DNA of 64,000 bases from Desulforhabdus amnigena (GTDB taxonomy: Bacteria > Desulfobacterota > Syntrophobacteria > Syntrophobacterales > Syntrophobacteraceae). This document shows, in pieces, positions 15,777-25,747 of this stretch (positions within the stretch are counted from its first letter, which is position 1; the number at the start of each line of letters is the position of its first letter). Location: assembly GCF_027925305.1 (NCBI RefSeq), contig NZ_BSDR01000001.1, positions 399,001 through 463,000 on the forward strand. The letters run 5' to 3'. A program made the position numbers and the translations under genes. The notes below the pieces were generated by a model that saw only the letters and a list, made by a program, of their open reading frames with translations, did not search any database and was not told where the DNA came from.

Positions 15777-17126
15777 TCAATCCATATGATGCCTCTTGAG
15801 CTTGCGCCAGAGGGAAACCCGGTCGATTCCGAGGATTTCCGCCGCCTTTGTTTTGTTGTAGTCCACCTTCTCCAGAACCCGAGAAATGTATTGCCGTTCG
15901 TTTTCTTCCAGGGTCACAAATCCTGTGTCGGGCCGTTGGACTTGAAGGGCCAGTTGCCGCAAATCCGCAGGGAGATGCTCTATTTCGATGGTTTTCTTAT
16001 TGGAGAGAGTAACGGCGCGTTCCATAATGTTTTCCAGTTCGCGCACATTGCCCGGGAATTCATAAGAAAGAAGAACATCCATCACTTCATCTGAAATCGC
16101 TTCGATGTGCTTGCCCTGTGCATGACATATTTTGCGGAGGAAGTGGAGGGACAAAAGCAAGATGTCGTCTTTCCGGTCAGCCAGGCGGGGAACGTGCAGC
16201 GTGATGACGTTCAGGCGGTAATAGAGGTCCTGCCGAAAGTTGCCATGTTCCACTTCCCTTTTCAAATCCTTGTTGGTCGCTGCGAGAACTCGAATGTCCA
16301 CGGGAATCTCATCGGTACCCCCCACCCGTATGAAAGCTTTTTCCTGGAGTACACGCAGCAGCTTGACCTGCATGGAGAGGGGCATGTCTCCGATTTCGTC
16401 TAGGAAAATGGTGCCGCCGTTTGCAGCTTCGAGAAGCCCCTTTTTGATTCCCCTAGCGCCTGTGAAGGCTTCCTTTTCGTGACCGAAGAGTTCGTTTGCC
16501 AACAGTTCTTCGCTGAACGCTCCACAGTTGACGGCCAGAAACCGTCTGTCCGCCCGAAGGCTCTGACTGTGAATGGTTTTAGCCACCAGTTCCTTGCCTG
16601 TTCCCGTTTCACCGAGAATGAGCACGCTGCAGTCAGCGGGTGCGACCTGCTCGATGGTTTTCTTGAGGGCCTCCATCTGAGGGCTGCTGCCGATAAGCAG
16701 GGGAGTGTCCCTCTGGCATTTGACCCGCTCCCGCAGTTCGCTCACTTCCTGCCGCAGGGATCGTTTTTCCAGGGCCTGTCTTACAATGATGCGGACTTCA
16801 TCGATTTTATAAGGCTTGGGAACGTAGTAGTAAGCCCCTTTCTGCATGGCCTCGACCGCTGATCCCACTGTGGCAAAGCCGGTGATGACGATGACTTCCG
16901 TGTTCGGGTACAACTCTTTGGCCCGTTTGAGGACTTGCAGCCCATCGACAGGTTGCATGCGCAGATCGGTCATGACAAGATCAAACTCGCTTTTTTCCAT
17001 TTCTTTGATAGCGGCTGCCCCATTTTCAACGGACACGACATTGTAACTTTCTTTGCGCAGAATGTGTTCCAGGTTTTCACGTGCTATGGGTTCGTCTTCC
17101 GCAACCAGTATTTTTGCTCCCCGCAT
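15777..17126 (-). CDS. Sigma54-dependent response regulator (NtrC family)
   Basis: A 449-residue activator: receiver domain (residues 1-120, AEDE acid pocket, phospho-acceptor Asp54), AAA+ sigma54-interaction domain with Walker A GETGTGKE, Walker B GGTIFLDEIGD, and a C-terminal Fis-type helix-turn-helix (NKTKAAEILGIDRVSLWRKLK). The GAFTGA loop that contacts sigma54 reads EAFTGA here. AAGGAGG lies 8 bases before ATG 17126, and only 13 bases separate it from the upstream histidine kinase gene. The palindromic TGTTGCA-N3-TGCAACA sites and sigma54-like promoter at 13457-13654 are the obvious candidate targets; that link is inferred. Confidence 0.93.
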   Translation of the reverse strand: MRGAKILVAEDEPIARENLEHILRKESYNVVSVENGAAAIKEMEKSEFDLVMTDLRMQPVDGLQVLKRAKELYPNTEVIVITGFATVGSAVEAMQKGAYYYVPKPYKIDEVRIIVRQALEKRSLRQEVSELRERVKCQRDTPLLIGSSPQMEALKKTIEQVAPADCSVLILGETGTGKELVAKTIHSQSLRADRRFLAVNCGAFSEELLANELFGHEKEAFTGARGIKKGLLEAANGGTIFLDEIGDMPLSMQVKLLRVLQEKAFIRVGGTDEIPVDIRVLAATNKDLKREVEHGNFRQDLYYRLNVITLHVPRLADRKDDILLLSLHFLRKICHAQGKHIEAISDEVMDVLLSYEFPGNVRELENIMERAVTLSNKKTIEIEHLPADLRQLALQVQRPDTGFVTLEENERQYISRVLEKVDYNKTKAAEILGIDRVSLWRKLKRHHMD

Positions 17127-17139
17127 GCCGAAAACCTCC

Positions 17140-18585
17140 TTATGTATTGACCGCTGGGAGAGGCAGACGAATGGTGAAGCAGGTGCCTTCTCCTTCCCGA
17201 CTTTCCACGGAAATGGTGCCCTGGTGTTTTTGTACAATGCCATAGACGACGGAGAGCCCCAGACCAGTGCCCTTTCCTACTTCCTTGGTCGTGAAGAACG
17301 GGTCGAAGACGTGGCTGATGTTTTCTGCCGGAATGCCGATCCCGCTGTCTTTTACTTGGATGAGAGCCTCCTTTTCTCCATCGGATTCATTTATTTCGGC
17401 CCGAATGAGAATCCGGCCCGGAGGATTTTTTATGGCCTGAATGGCATTCATGGTCAAGTTGAGGAAAACCTGCTGCATTTGCTGGAAGTCCAGATTGAGG
17501 GTCAATCCCTCGGGGATCTCTGTTAGAACCTCAATGCCCGGAGGGACTTGGCTGGAGATGAGCCTTACGGATCGTTCTACAACCTGCGAGAGCGAAGCGG
17601 GAGCCAGGCTGAATTCCTTTGCCCTGGAAAATTCCAGAAGCCCCCTGACGATGTCTCTCGCCCGGTGTACTTCGCCTTCCACGTTGTTGAGCATCCTGCG
17701 TGCGAAGTCTTTGTCGCCTTCGTCAAGTTCTTCCAATAGGATCTGGCAGGAAGTGGAAATATTGTTGAGCGGATTGTTGAGCTGATGAGCGATACCCGAA
17801 GAGAGGATTCCGAGAGATGAAAGTTTCTCTGCCTGGACCAGCTGGTCCTGGCGTTTTTCCAGCTCCGCCACCATGCGATTCAATGCCTCGACGACCCTTT
17901 GAGTCTCATCATGCGTTTGGAGAACCGGAATGGGTTGAAAGTCTCCTTCCGCTATGCGGAGTGTTGTTTTTTCGATCACCCGCAGAGGGCGGACGATCTT
18001 GTTCGCCACGACGGAAACCAGGGACAGTCCCAAAAGCAGCAATATTCCGAGGGAAGCGAGAAGCTGAGCTTTTAGCGTATTGAGGAGATAGAGAATGCGC
18101 CGGTGCTCCAGAATTACGAGCTCCTGAGAAAGGTCTACAAGGGATTTGCCGCTTTCTCGCGTGTGCTCCTGCAGGGTGGAATCGCTCGCATCTTCATTCT
18201 GGCTGCCTTTGTGAGTCATCTGGTTCAGAAACTTCTTGTAGGTCAGGAGTTCTTCCCGCAGACGATTGAGCAGAGGAACGGCTTTGAGATTGCCTTCCTC
18301 GGGTGAAATGCGGGCAAGAACCTTTTGAGCCTCCTCGAGGTATTTGTGGGTTTCATTCAGATCCTCTGAGGAGCCGTAGAGAAGATAGTTTTTCTCGTAG
18401 CGCCGAATCTCGAGGATAATGTTGCCAAGGTCATCCGCAACCTGAAGAAGATGCTGTTTTTTCTCGATGGCCTTCAAATTGTTCAGGGACATCATTCCAA
18501 TGGAACCGATTGCAAAAATACAGAGAATCAGGCCTACCAGGACCTTCTGCCGAATGTTTAAGTATAATGGAAAGGGCCAGTGCAT
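17140..18585 (-). CDS. Membrane sensor histidine kinase (HAMP-HisKA-HATPase)
   Basis: A 481-residue sensor. A transmembrane helix at about 12-33 ([16 protein letters not shown]) and another at about 171-195 enclose a mostly helical periplasmic domain of about 135 residues; then HAMP ([18 protein letters not shown]), HisKA with His267 in [15 protein letters not shown], and HATPase_c with N box [16 protein letters not shown] and [14 protein letters not shown] lies 6 bases before ATG 18585. Co-transcribed with the NtrC-type regulator, its cognate partner by position; the receiver in the nearby Lon protein is a second possible target. Signal unknown. Confidence 0.92.
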   Translation of the reverse strand: MHWPFPLYLNIRQKVLVGLILCIFAIGSIGMMSLNNLKAIEKKQHLLQVADDLGNIILEIRRYEKNYLLYGSSEDLNETHKYLEEAQKVLARISPEEGNLKAVPLLNRLREELLTYKKFLNQMTHKGSQNEDASDSTLQEHTRESGKSLVDLSQELVILEHRRILYLLNTLKAQLLASLGILLLLGLSLVSVVANKIVRPLRVIEKTTLRIAEGDFQPIPVLQTHDETQRVVEALNRMVAELEKRQDQLVQAEKLSSLGILSSGIAHQLNNPLNNISTSCQILLEELDEGDKDFARRMLNNVEGEVHRARDIVRGLLEFSRAKEFSLAPASLSQVVERSVRLISSQVPPGIEVLTEIPEGLTLNLDFQQMQQVFLNLTMNAIQAIKNPPGRILIRAEINESDGEKEALIQVKDSGIGIPAENISHVFDPFFTTKEVGKGTGLGLSVVYGIVQKHQGTISVESREGEGTCFTIRLPLPAVNT

Positions 18586-18882
18586 GGAATTCTCCTTGAA
18601 TGGTGGTGCTTCAAGTAAGTAAGATTTCAGAGCTGCAAAAAAGAACGAAATCGCAAGAGGGACGGGATGTCGATCCAGAAGCAGACAGTCGATGAATTAT
18701 CACTTACAGACCGAGAAGACAATAGAGCAAAGTCATGCGCATGTGGCGCAAAACGATTGCTCATTGAGCTCATTTCAGCAATCTGTCTCATTCCTCCCAG
18801 GAACCCGGAAAGATGGCTGTAAACAAATGCTCAAGCCAACAAAACGCAACAAGCTGTCATCAATAAGCAGGACGTTCACACT

Positions 18883-20817
18883 ATGAATTCATCGCAAGGA
18901 TCTCCAGGTTATGGTCAAAATAATGCCGGCGCTGAGGTCTTCAGCAGGATGGAAGACGGAAGCCGGCTTGTAAAACTTTCCCTTGCCGCCCTGGGAGTGG
19001 CTTTTGGGGATATTGGGACCAGCCCACTGTATGCCATTCGCGAATGCTTCTACGGAGAATACGGGATTGCGGTGACGAAGGCCAGCGTGCTCGGTGTGCT
19101 TTCTCTCATATTTTGGGCTCTTCTGATGATTGTGACGTTGAAATATCTCGTATTCATTCTAAGGGCGGACAACCATGGTGAAGGGGGGGTGATCGCCCTT
19201 ACAGCATTGGTCAAAACCGCCGGTGCAAAGGCAAAGAGTGCCGGTAATGTTCTCGTCTTGATAGGACTTTTTGCAGCCTGCCTGCTCTATGGAGACGGTA
19301 TGATCACTCCCGCCATTTCAGTGCTCAGTGCTGTGGAAGGGATACGAATCATCACACCGCTTTTCGAGCCTTTCGTGATTCCATTGACCGTCGTCATTCT
19401 CGGCGGACTTTTTCTTTTACAACACCGTGGTACTGCCCGGGTGGGTATTCTTTTCGGTCCGGTCATTCTGGTTTGGTTCGGCATACTGGGTTTTCTCGGA
19501 GCCTGTGAGATCATACGGAATCCTGAGGTTCTCCGGTCCATTCTGCCTTGGTACGGTTTCGAATTCCTTTTGATGAATAAAATGCATGGATTTCTGGTCC
19601 TCGGTGCAGTCTTTCTTGTGGTTACCGGCGCAGAGGCTCTCTATGCCGACATGGGACACTTTGGCAAACGGCCCATACAATGGACCTGGATCTGTCTGGT
19701 GTTCCCCGCTCTCGCTCTGAATTATTTCGGTCAGGGGGCGGTTCTGCTCGCCCGTCCGGAAGAAGCTCATCATCCGTTTTATGCTCTCGTTCCGCCGTGG
19801 GCCATGATTCCTATGGTGATCCTGTCCACTCTGGCGACCATCATTGCCTCCCAGGCCGTAATCACGGGAGCTTTTTCCCTGACCAAACAAGCCATACAGT
19901 TGGGATATCTTCCGCGAATGAGAACCACCCACACTTCCGCAACCCAGATGGGGCAGATCTATGTGGCACCGATCAACTGGCTGCTTATGGTATCGACCAT
20001 CGGTTTGGTCCTTGGGTTCCAATCCTCCAGCAGGCTTGCTTCCGCTTACGGTGTTGCGGTGACCTCCACCATGCTGATCACTACGGGACTGTTTTATGTG
20101 GTGGCCCGGACGCGCTGGGGATGGAATCGGCCGGCGGCCGGATTGTTGTGTGGTCTCTTTGGGGCAGTGGATCTTGCATTCTTCAGTGCAAATATCAGTA
20201 AAATCCTCCACGGTGCCTGGTTTCCCCTGGCCATAGGCGGCATCATTTTCACTCTTATGCTGACCTGGGAGAGAGGCCGTGAAATCCTTTCGGATCAACT
20301 GAAGGATATCACCATGTCCTTTTTTGAATTCAAGAAAAACCTTGAACTCAATCCGCCGCAGAGCGTTCGGGGACAGGCCATATTCCTTACGGGGAATCCA
20401 TACATGGTTCCTGCAGCGCTGATGCACAATCTCGCACACAATAAAGTGTTGCATTCAGAAATCGCATTTCTTCATTTCAAGACAGAGGACGTTCCTCGTG
20501 TTCCCAATCTGGAAAAGGTCGAAGTCGAAAAGCTCGGTGGAGGGTTCTTCCGCATCATTGCGCACCATGGTTTTATGGAAGAGCCCCACATTGAAAAGAT
20601 CCTCTCTTTGGCTCGAGAGCAGGGATTGGAATTCAAAATGGAAAATACCAGCTTTTTCCTTGGGCGGGAAAGGTTGACGCTGGGAAAGCAGTCCAGAATG
20701 AGTCGGTGGCGCGCCGCTGTTTTCCGTTTCATGTCGCGCAATGCTCTGGAAGCTGCCACTTTTTACGAAATTCCCACGGACCAGATCATTGAAGTCGGAG
20801 TGCAACTGGAACTTTAG
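18883..20817 (+). CDS. kup: Kup-type potassium uptake transporter
   Basis: A 644-residue potassium:proton symporter with about 12 transmembrane helices. Family signatures: LAALGVAFGDIGTSPLYAIRECF near the N-terminus, NHGEGGVIALTAL, LYGDGMITPAISVLSAVEG, GAEALYADMGHFG, and ALNYFGQGAVLL. The C-terminal 170 residues form the usual cytoplasmic domain (FLTGNPYMVPAALMHNLAHNKVLH). Length is standard. ATG 18883 has no strong ribosome site; the family-specific sequence begins about 25 residues later. Divergent from the histidine kinase; the 297-base gap contains nested inverted repeats near 18755-18783. Confidence 0.95.
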   Translation: MNSSQGSPGYGQNNAGAEVFSRMEDGSRLVKLSLAALGVAFGDIGTSPLYAIRECFYGEYGIAVTKASVLGVLSLIFWALLMIVTLKYLVFILRADNHGEGGVIALTALVKTAGAKAKSAGNVLVLIGLFAACLLYGDGMITPAISVLSAVEGIRIITPLFEPFVIPLTVVILGGLFLLQHRGTARVGILFGPVILVWFGILGFLGACEIIRNPEVLRSILPWYGFEFLLMNKMHGFLVLGAVFLVVTGAEALYADMGHFGKRPIQWTWICLVFPALALNYFGQGAVLLARPEEAHHPFYALVPPWAMIPMVILSTLATIIASQAVITGAFSLTKQAIQLGYLPRMRTTHTSATQMGQIYVAPINWLLMVSTIGLVLGFQSSSRLASAYGVAVTSTMLITTGLFYVVARTRWGWNRPAAGLLCGLFGAVDLAFFSANISKILHGAWFPLAIGGIIFTLMLTWERGREILSDQLKDITMSFFEFKKNLELNPPQSVRGQAIFLTGNPYMVPAALMHNLAHNKVLHSEIAFLHFKTEDVPRVPNLEKVEVEKLGGGFFRIIAHHGFMEEPHIEKILSLAREQGLEFKMENTSFFLGRERLTLGKQSRMSRWRAAVFRFMSRNALEAATFYEIPTDQIIEVGVQLEL

Positions 20818-20831
20818 AAGAATACGCTATT

Positions 20832-21515
20832 TTATCCCTTCTGTTCCTGCTTCCTTTTCTGTATTGCTTCCAGCACATATGGGTACAAGGTTTTTACGAT
20901 GATTTCATACCCCTCCGCCGTGGGATGGATGGTATCCGACTGATTCAGTTCTTTTTCTCCAGCAACTCCTTGAAGAAAAAACGGAATGAAAATGACCTCG
21001 CGCTTTTGGGCGATCCTGGGATAGATCTCCTTGAAGGCAGCCGAGTATTCCTTGCCCAGGTTTCGTACAATCTGCATTCCGGCCAGCACGACGGTCACCT
21101 GGTTTTCCTGAAGAATGCGGACCGTTTCGTCGATGTTCTTTTCGGTGAGTACAGGATTGATTCCTCGGAACCCGTCGTTGGCTCCGGTTTCCAGGATCAC
21201 GATATCCGGCTTGAGACCGAGGATCCATTTGACGCGGGAGAGGGCTCCACTGCTGGTTTCACCGCTGACTCCTGCGTTGACCACTTTGTAATTGTGGCCA
21301 TCGGCAAGCAGCTTTTTTTGCAAAAGAGCCGGATAAGCCTGATCCTGAGCGAGGCCGAAACCTGCGGTCAGGCTGTTTCCCATGGCAACGATGGTTCCGC
21401 TGTATGCTGTTTCTTTTGCCTCGGGGGGTGGGGAGGTTTTTTGAGAATCGCATGCAGTCAAGCCAAACAGAAACACCAGGATGGATAAGCTCACAAGAAG
21501 GCTCTTTTTCCCCAT
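20832..21515 (-). CDS. Lipoprotein SGNH/GDSL esterase (TesA/arylesterase-like)
   Basis: A 227-residue secreted lipoprotein: lysine-rich start, hydrophobic core SLSILVFLFGL and lipobox LTAC. SGNH blocks are present: block I VAMGNSLTAGFG (Asn in place of the usual Asp before Ser), block II VNAGVSGETS, block III ETGANDGFRG and block V SDTIHPTAEGY with the catalytic Asp-x-x-His. Related to multifunctional TesA thioesterase/lysophospholipase. Third gene of an operon with an ABC ATPase and a large permease; its start lies 3 bases after the permease stop, with GAGGA inside that gene. The same gene neighbourhood (ybbA, ybbP, tesA) is known in E. coli. Confidence 0.9.
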   Translation of the reverse strand: MGKKSLLVSLSILVFLFGLTACDSQKTSPPPEAKETAYSGTIVAMGNSLTAGFGLAQDQAYPALLQKKLLADGHNYKVVNAGVSGETSSGALSRVKWILGLKPDIVILETGANDGFRGINPVLTEKNIDETVRILQENQVTVVLAGMQIVRNLGKEYSAAFKEIYPRIAQKREVIFIPFFLQGVAGEKELNQSDTIHPTAEGYEIIVKTLYPYVLEAIQKRKQEQKG

Positions 21516-21518
21516 GAT

Positions 21519-24014
21519 TTATTCCTCCGTCTGTTCTCTCAAAAAGGTCACCGGCTTCTGGGTCAAAATGGAAATGGAAGAGACGAGTCCCACAGAGATG
21601 ACCATGACCAAGGTTCCCATTACCATAAAAATGCTCCAGAGGGGGAAGGAGTGGTACGGAATGTCGAAAATTTTAGCACTGATGATCCAACTTCCCGTCT
21701 GGGAAAGGATGAGGGCAAGAAGGGCGCTCACGAATCCCAGTAGAGCGTTTTCCAGCGTGAAGACTTTCAGTATAAAGCTCCTTCGAGCTCCGAGGATCTT
21801 GAAATAAACGGCTTCCTGAATTCTGGCAAACCGTGTGGCCAGAACCGAACTGATGATGATCAGAATGCCGGCGATAATGCTGAAAAAAGTGAAAAATTGA
21901 GTGATTCCGGAAAGTTTATGCAGGACTTTTGCGAAGATGTCGATGCTTTTCGTAAGATCGATGACACTCACATTGGGAAAGGCAGTGACGATCCTGTTTT
22001 GAATGCTCGATATCTGGTCCGCGGGAATGCGCACGGCGGTGAAGACAGTCTGCGGAGCGTCGCGCAGCACCTTTTCCTGGAACACAAAATAAAAAAAAGG
22101 CTGTATGAATTCTTTGGTCCGCGTTCGAATGCTCACGATGGTTGCCGTCAGGGGGACGCCCTGTATGTTGAAATCAATCCTGTCTCCAATCCGCATGTGG
22201 TTCGCCTCGGCCACGGAATCGAGCACCGAGACCTGGACTCCTTTTCCATCTTCCTGAAAGAGACTCCCGCCCTTGATGACTGCCTCGTCTTTGAGGAGGT
22301 AATCCCGGTACGTGAGGTTGAATTCCCGTGCCAGATTGTCGCCTCGGCGCTGCATTTCCTTTCTCGTGTCGATAGGGATTCCGTTGATGGAAACGATTCT
22401 GGCTCTCACGATGGGATAGTATTCCGCATCCATTCCCAGGCTGCTGGAAAAGTCTTTCAATTGTGACGGCTGAATGTCCAGGAAAAAAACGTTGGGAGCA
22501 TCCTGGGGGTAGGATCGAATGAAATTGGCATCCAGGTTCTGTTCCAGCAGGGTGATGGAAAAGATCACGGAAAGGGATGCCGTCAGAGTGATGATGATGG
22601 ATTGGGTGGCATTTCTCGGTCGAAAGAGACCCTTGAGAGCCTGCCTCAGGGCCAGGGATTTTACCTGCTTTTTCTGGAGAAAAAAGAGGATTGCGCGGGT
22701 GAGGAAGCTTGTGATCAGAATAAGTGAGGAAACACTCAGGATAAAATAGAGCCCGATCTTCACTTCCTTGAGCTGCCAGAAAATCATTGCCACGAAGACC
22801 AGAAGGATGGTGAAAACCGTGAGGTAATAGGGGTAGCCTTTGCGCGATCCTGTTTCCTCTTTTCTGAATATGGCACTTGGTTTCAAGTCCCGCAGCCGGT
22901 ATAGGGGCAGGGAAGCGAACATGGCTACCACAAAGACTCCCAGGGAAAGTCCTTCGAAAACGGCGCGCCAGGAAAGAAAGGCTTGGATGTTTTCGGGCAG
23001 CAGCCCTTTGAAGACTGCGGGGAGATAGTCCTGGAGCAAAAGGCCGGCGCAAATGCCGATGAGAGTTCCCATCAACCCCAGCAGGCAGAGGACGATGGTA
23101 AACTGCAAGGTGATAAAACGGTTGGTGGCTCCGACGGTCTTCATGATGGCGACAGTCTTTTCCTTCTCTTGCAGGAAGGCCGTCAGCGCGCTCTGAATCC
23201 CGATACCTGCCAGCAGGAGGGTGAAGACTCCGATAAGGCTGAGAAAAAAGAGAAAATTGTCGAAGAAACGTTTGACCCGTGATTCTGCTGTCCGATAGGT
23301 ATCCACTCTTTCCTGGCCGCTGACGGCCACGATACGGAGTTCGTCCGCCAGACGATCCACGTTTTGCGGGTCCAAAACCTTGAGAAGATAAAGATGGTCG
23401 ATTCGGCTGCCTTTTTGTACGAGATCCAATGCCTCGAGGTCCTCGCTCGATATAAAGATTCGAGGGCCAAGGGAAAAAAAGCTCACCGGCCGATCGGGTT
23501 CATGGAGTACCACATCCTGAATAGTAAGGGGGGCATCCCCTACGTGAAGCGTATCCCCCACCCGCACATGAAGGCGGTCCAGAACCCCCTGCTCCACGAT
23601 AATTTTTCCCCGGGTGAGTACCTCCTCAAAAGGTCGTTTGGATTTCAGTTCGACGGTTCCATAAAAGGGATAAGCCGGTTCCACAATCTTGAGATCGGTA
23701 AGGAGGGAGTCGTTCTCCTGCAGAGTTCTCACTACGGAATAGAAGTCATAGACTTTTGCGCTCCGGACGAGTCCCCGTTCGCGGAGAGACGCGACAGCTT
23801 CTTCCAGGGGCGTAGAGAAATTGTAGTGAGAATGAATGATGATGTCTCCACCATGGAGTGTTCGAGCATCCTTCAACATGGATTCGTTCACGCTGCGGCT
23901 GAAGCCGTCCAGGGCGATCAGGGTCACAAGGGAAAGAACCACGCAGAGCACGAAGACCACGCCCTGTTTTTTGGAGCGGGTGAGCTCCCTGATGATAAAA
24001 GATCTATGGAGCAT
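21519..24014 (-). CDS. ABC transporter permease, FtsX/MacB family (YbbP-like)
   Basis: About 831 residues with a duplicated architecture: TM1 near the N-terminus (VVFVLCVVLSLVTLIAL), a large periplasmic domain, a block of three TM helices with the FtsX signature (SLIGVFTLLLAGIGIQSALTAFLQEKEKTVAIMKTVGA), further helices, a second periplasmic domain and a final FtsX block (SIIAGILIIISSVLATRFARIQEAVYFKILGA). This is the layout of YbbP-type permeases that work with a LolD/YbbA-like ATPase, moving lipophilic substrates or coupling to envelope processes. Start at ATG 24014 (AAAGAG upstream); 58 bases after the ATPase stop. Substrate unknown, possibly lipids given the adjoining esterase. Confidence 0.9.
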   Translation of the reverse strand: MLHRSFIIRELTRSKKQGVVFVLCVVLSLVTLIALDGFSRSVNESMLKDARTLHGGDIIIHSHYNFSTPLEEAVASLRERGLVRSAKVYDFYSVVRTLQENDSLLTDLKIVEPAYPFYGTVELKSKRPFEEVLTRGKIIVEQGVLDRLHVRVGDTLHVGDAPLTIQDVVLHEPDRPVSFFSLGPRIFISSEDLEALDLVQKGSRIDHLYLLKVLDPQNVDRLADELRIVAVSGQERVDTYRTAESRVKRFFDNFLFFLSLIGVFTLLLAGIGIQSALTAFLQEKEKTVAIMKTVGATNRFITLQFTIVLCLLGLMGTLIGICAGLLLQDYLPAVFKGLLPENIQAFLSWRAVFEGLSLGVFVVAMFASLPLYRLRDLKPSAIFRKEETGSRKGYPYYLTVFTILLVFVAMIFWQLKEVKIGLYFILSVSSLILITSFLTRAILFFLQKKQVKSLALRQALKGLFRPRNATQSIIITLTASLSVIFSITLLEQNLDANFIRSYPQDAPNVFFLDIQPSQLKDFSSSLGMDAEYYPIVRARIVSINGIPIDTRKEMQRRGDNLAREFNLTYRDYLLKDEAVIKGGSLFQEDGKGVQVSVLDSVAEANHMRIGDRIDFNIQGVPLTATIVSIRTRTKEFIQPFFYFVFQEKVLRDAPQTVFTAVRIPADQISSIQNRIVTAFPNVSVIDLTKSIDIFAKVLHKLSGITQFFTFFSIIAGILIIISSVLATRFARIQEAVYFKILGARRSFILKVFTLENALLGFVSALLALILSQTGSWIISAKIFDIPYHSFPLWSIFMVMGTLVMVISVGLVSSISILTQKPVTFLREQTEE

Positions 24015-24072
24015 TTTTTTACTCTTTCGGCAAGCACAGCACCACACAAATGGGAATACAAAAACCGGTGCA

Positions 24073-24756
24073 TCAATGCACCCTGGCGCCGTCGCACACG
24101 ATTTTTCCATCCTTCAGAAGAACAACCCGGTCGGCCATCTCGGCGATTTCCGTACTGTGGGTGACCAGCACCAGTGTGGATTGCCGCTCTTTTTGAAGCT
24201 CCAGGAGCAATTCCAGGACGGCCTTACCGTTGGCTGAATCCAGGTTGCCGGTGGGTTCATCGGCGAAAACGATCTTGGGATCGTTGATGAGGGCACGGCA
24301 GATGGCCACACGCTGTTTTTCTCCACCTGAAAGTTGGTGGGGAAAGTTGTGGCTTCTCTCGATCAGGCCCACACGACGAAGGAGGATTTCCGCCTTTTCT
24401 TCAGCCCGTACATCGCGTCTCAGTTCTGCAGGAAACATGATATTTTCCATGGCGGTGAGGGACGGCGCCAGATGGAAGGACTGGAAAACGAATCCAATGG
24501 TTGTATTGCGCAGGGGAGCGAGTTCATCCTCCTTGAGATCCGTTATATCCCGTCCTTCAATAAGAATGCGGCCGGAAGACGGTTTGTCCAGGCCTGAAAG
24601 AAGCGTCAGCAAAGTGGTTTTACCACTCCCGCTGCTGCCCTTTATGACAAGGAATTCTCCTGCCGGAACGGCAACGGAGACATTGTCCAAAACACAAATA
24701 TTGCGGTCGCCTACAGCATAGGTCTTGGTGATCTGCCTAGCTTCAAGGATTGTCAT
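24073..24756 (-). CDS. ABC transporter ATP-binding protein (LolD/YbbA-like)
   Basis: About 227 residues, a single nucleotide-binding domain: Walker [13 protein letters not shown]-loop [18 protein letters not shown], signature LSGGEKQR, Walker [13 protein letters not shown] and the switch His in LVTHS. The pattern [18 protein letters not shown] plus AVEN-type Q loop is that of the LolD/MacB/YbbA subfamily. ATG 24756 follows GGAGA by 7 bases. Upstream of, and operonic with, the FtsX-type permease and SGNH esterase; the hydroxyacid dehydrogenase gene ends 40 bases upstream on the same strand, so all four may be co-transcribed. Confidence 0.93.
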   Translation of the reverse strand: MTILEARQITKTYAVGDRNICVLDNVSVAVPAGEFLVIKGSSGSGKTTLLTLLSGLDKPSSGRILIEGRDITDLKEDELAPLRNTTIGFVFQSFHLAPSLTAMENIMFPAELRRDVRAEEKAEILLRRVGLIERSHNFPHQLSGGEKQRVAICRALINDPKIVFADEPTGNLDSANGKAVLELLLELQKERQSTLVLVTHSTEIAEMADRVVLLKDGKIVCDGARVH

Positions 24757-24796
24757 GAAATCTCTCCGGTACACGGCGGTGGAAGTTCTCACCCCT

Positions 24797-25747
24797 TCAT
24801 GGATTCTTGCAGTGAAGGGGCATTTCACCATTCTCGACTCGGTGGATATTTTCCACGACCACCTTGAGAATCCCTCGAAGGGAAATATCTGTAGAACCGG
24901 CTATATGAGGTGTCGCCATTACGTTGTATTTGAAGATTGGATCGTTAGGATCGGGAGGTTCCTCCCAAAAAACATCCAGTCCGGCACCCGCAATCTTCCC
25001 TGTAGCCAGGACTTCTTCCAAGGCGTCGCGATCCACCAGTCCCCCTCTTGAAAGGTTGATCAGAAAGGCATCGGGTTTCATGTGTTGAAAGCTTTTCCGG
25101 TTCATGAGATGCATGCTCTCCGGCGTGAGGGGGAGGCAAAGCATCACATAATCCGACTTTTCAAGGAGTTCCGGAAGATCCTCCGGTTTTCCCACCCATT
25201 TCAGGCCGAGTTCTTTTTGTGTCTCTTCGAGGTGATTCCTTTTGATTCCTATGAGGCGCACGTCAAAACCTTTCAGCCTTCTGGCCAGTGCACGCCCGAT
25301 TCCTCCCAGTCCCACCAGGCCGACAGTGCGGCCCATCAACGCTCTGCCCATGGGTTCACCCGACTTTCGGTCCTTGAAGCTTTGAGCCATGGCTCGAAAA
25401 TCTCTCGAGAGACCGATCATCATGTAGATTCCCAATTCAGCAACGGAATCCGCATTACCGGAAATGTCCGCGGGAACATTGGCTACCCGGATATTCCGCT
25501 CGCTTGCAGCCTCGATATCTATACCTTCAAGACCTGAACCACACTGTTGAATGAGCTTTAAGCGGTCGGAGTCCGCCAGTTCGTCTTGAGTGATGCGGCA
25601 CATGGTAGGGATCAGTATATCGAAGCCTTTCAGACTCTCTATTTCGAATTTTCCAGCAGCTTCAAATTCATGTTGAGGGAGTTCCGACCGCAAATGATTC
25701 AATAGTCCTCCCCATGCATTTTCGTGCGCGGCAAAAAGAATTCTCAT
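24797..25747 (-). CDS. D-isomer-specific 2-hydroxyacid dehydrogenase family protein
   Basis: A 316-residue NAD-dependent oxidoreductase. The Rossmann motif GLVGLGGIGRALARRLKGF (about residue 145) is followed by the LPLTPES motif, the NLSRGGLVDRDAL active-site arginine region, the GAGLDVFWEEP glutamate and the catalytic histidine in MATPHIAGST. Substrate may be phosphoglycerate, glyoxylate/hydroxypyruvate or another 2-oxoacid; no ACT domain is present, so it is not the long SerA form. GAGGAGG lies 7 bases before ATG 25747. The frame is open upstream to 26080 through repeat DNA, which is not credible coding sequence. Confidence 0.9.
   Translation of the reverse strand: MRILFAAHENAWGGLLNHLRSELPQHEFEAAGKFEIESLKGFDILIPTMCRITQDELADSDRLKLIQQCGSGLEGIDIEAASERNIRVANVPADISGNADSVAELGIYMMIGLSRDFRAMAQSFKDRKSGEPMGRALMGRTVGLVGLGGIGRALARRLKGFDVRLIGIKRNHLEETQKELGLKWVGKPEDLPELLEKSDYVMLCLPLTPESMHLMNRKSFQHMKPDAFLINLSRGGLVDRDALEEVLATGKIAGAGLDVFWEEPPDPNDPIFKYNVMATPHIAGSTDISLRGILKVVVENIHRVENGEMPLHCKNP

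Noticed and set aside
18755-18783. Nested inverted repeat GATTGCT...TGAGCTCA...AGCAATC upstream of kup
   Set aside because: Only a single site with a 15-base spacer and no matching copy elsewhere in the window; could be an operator but no support.
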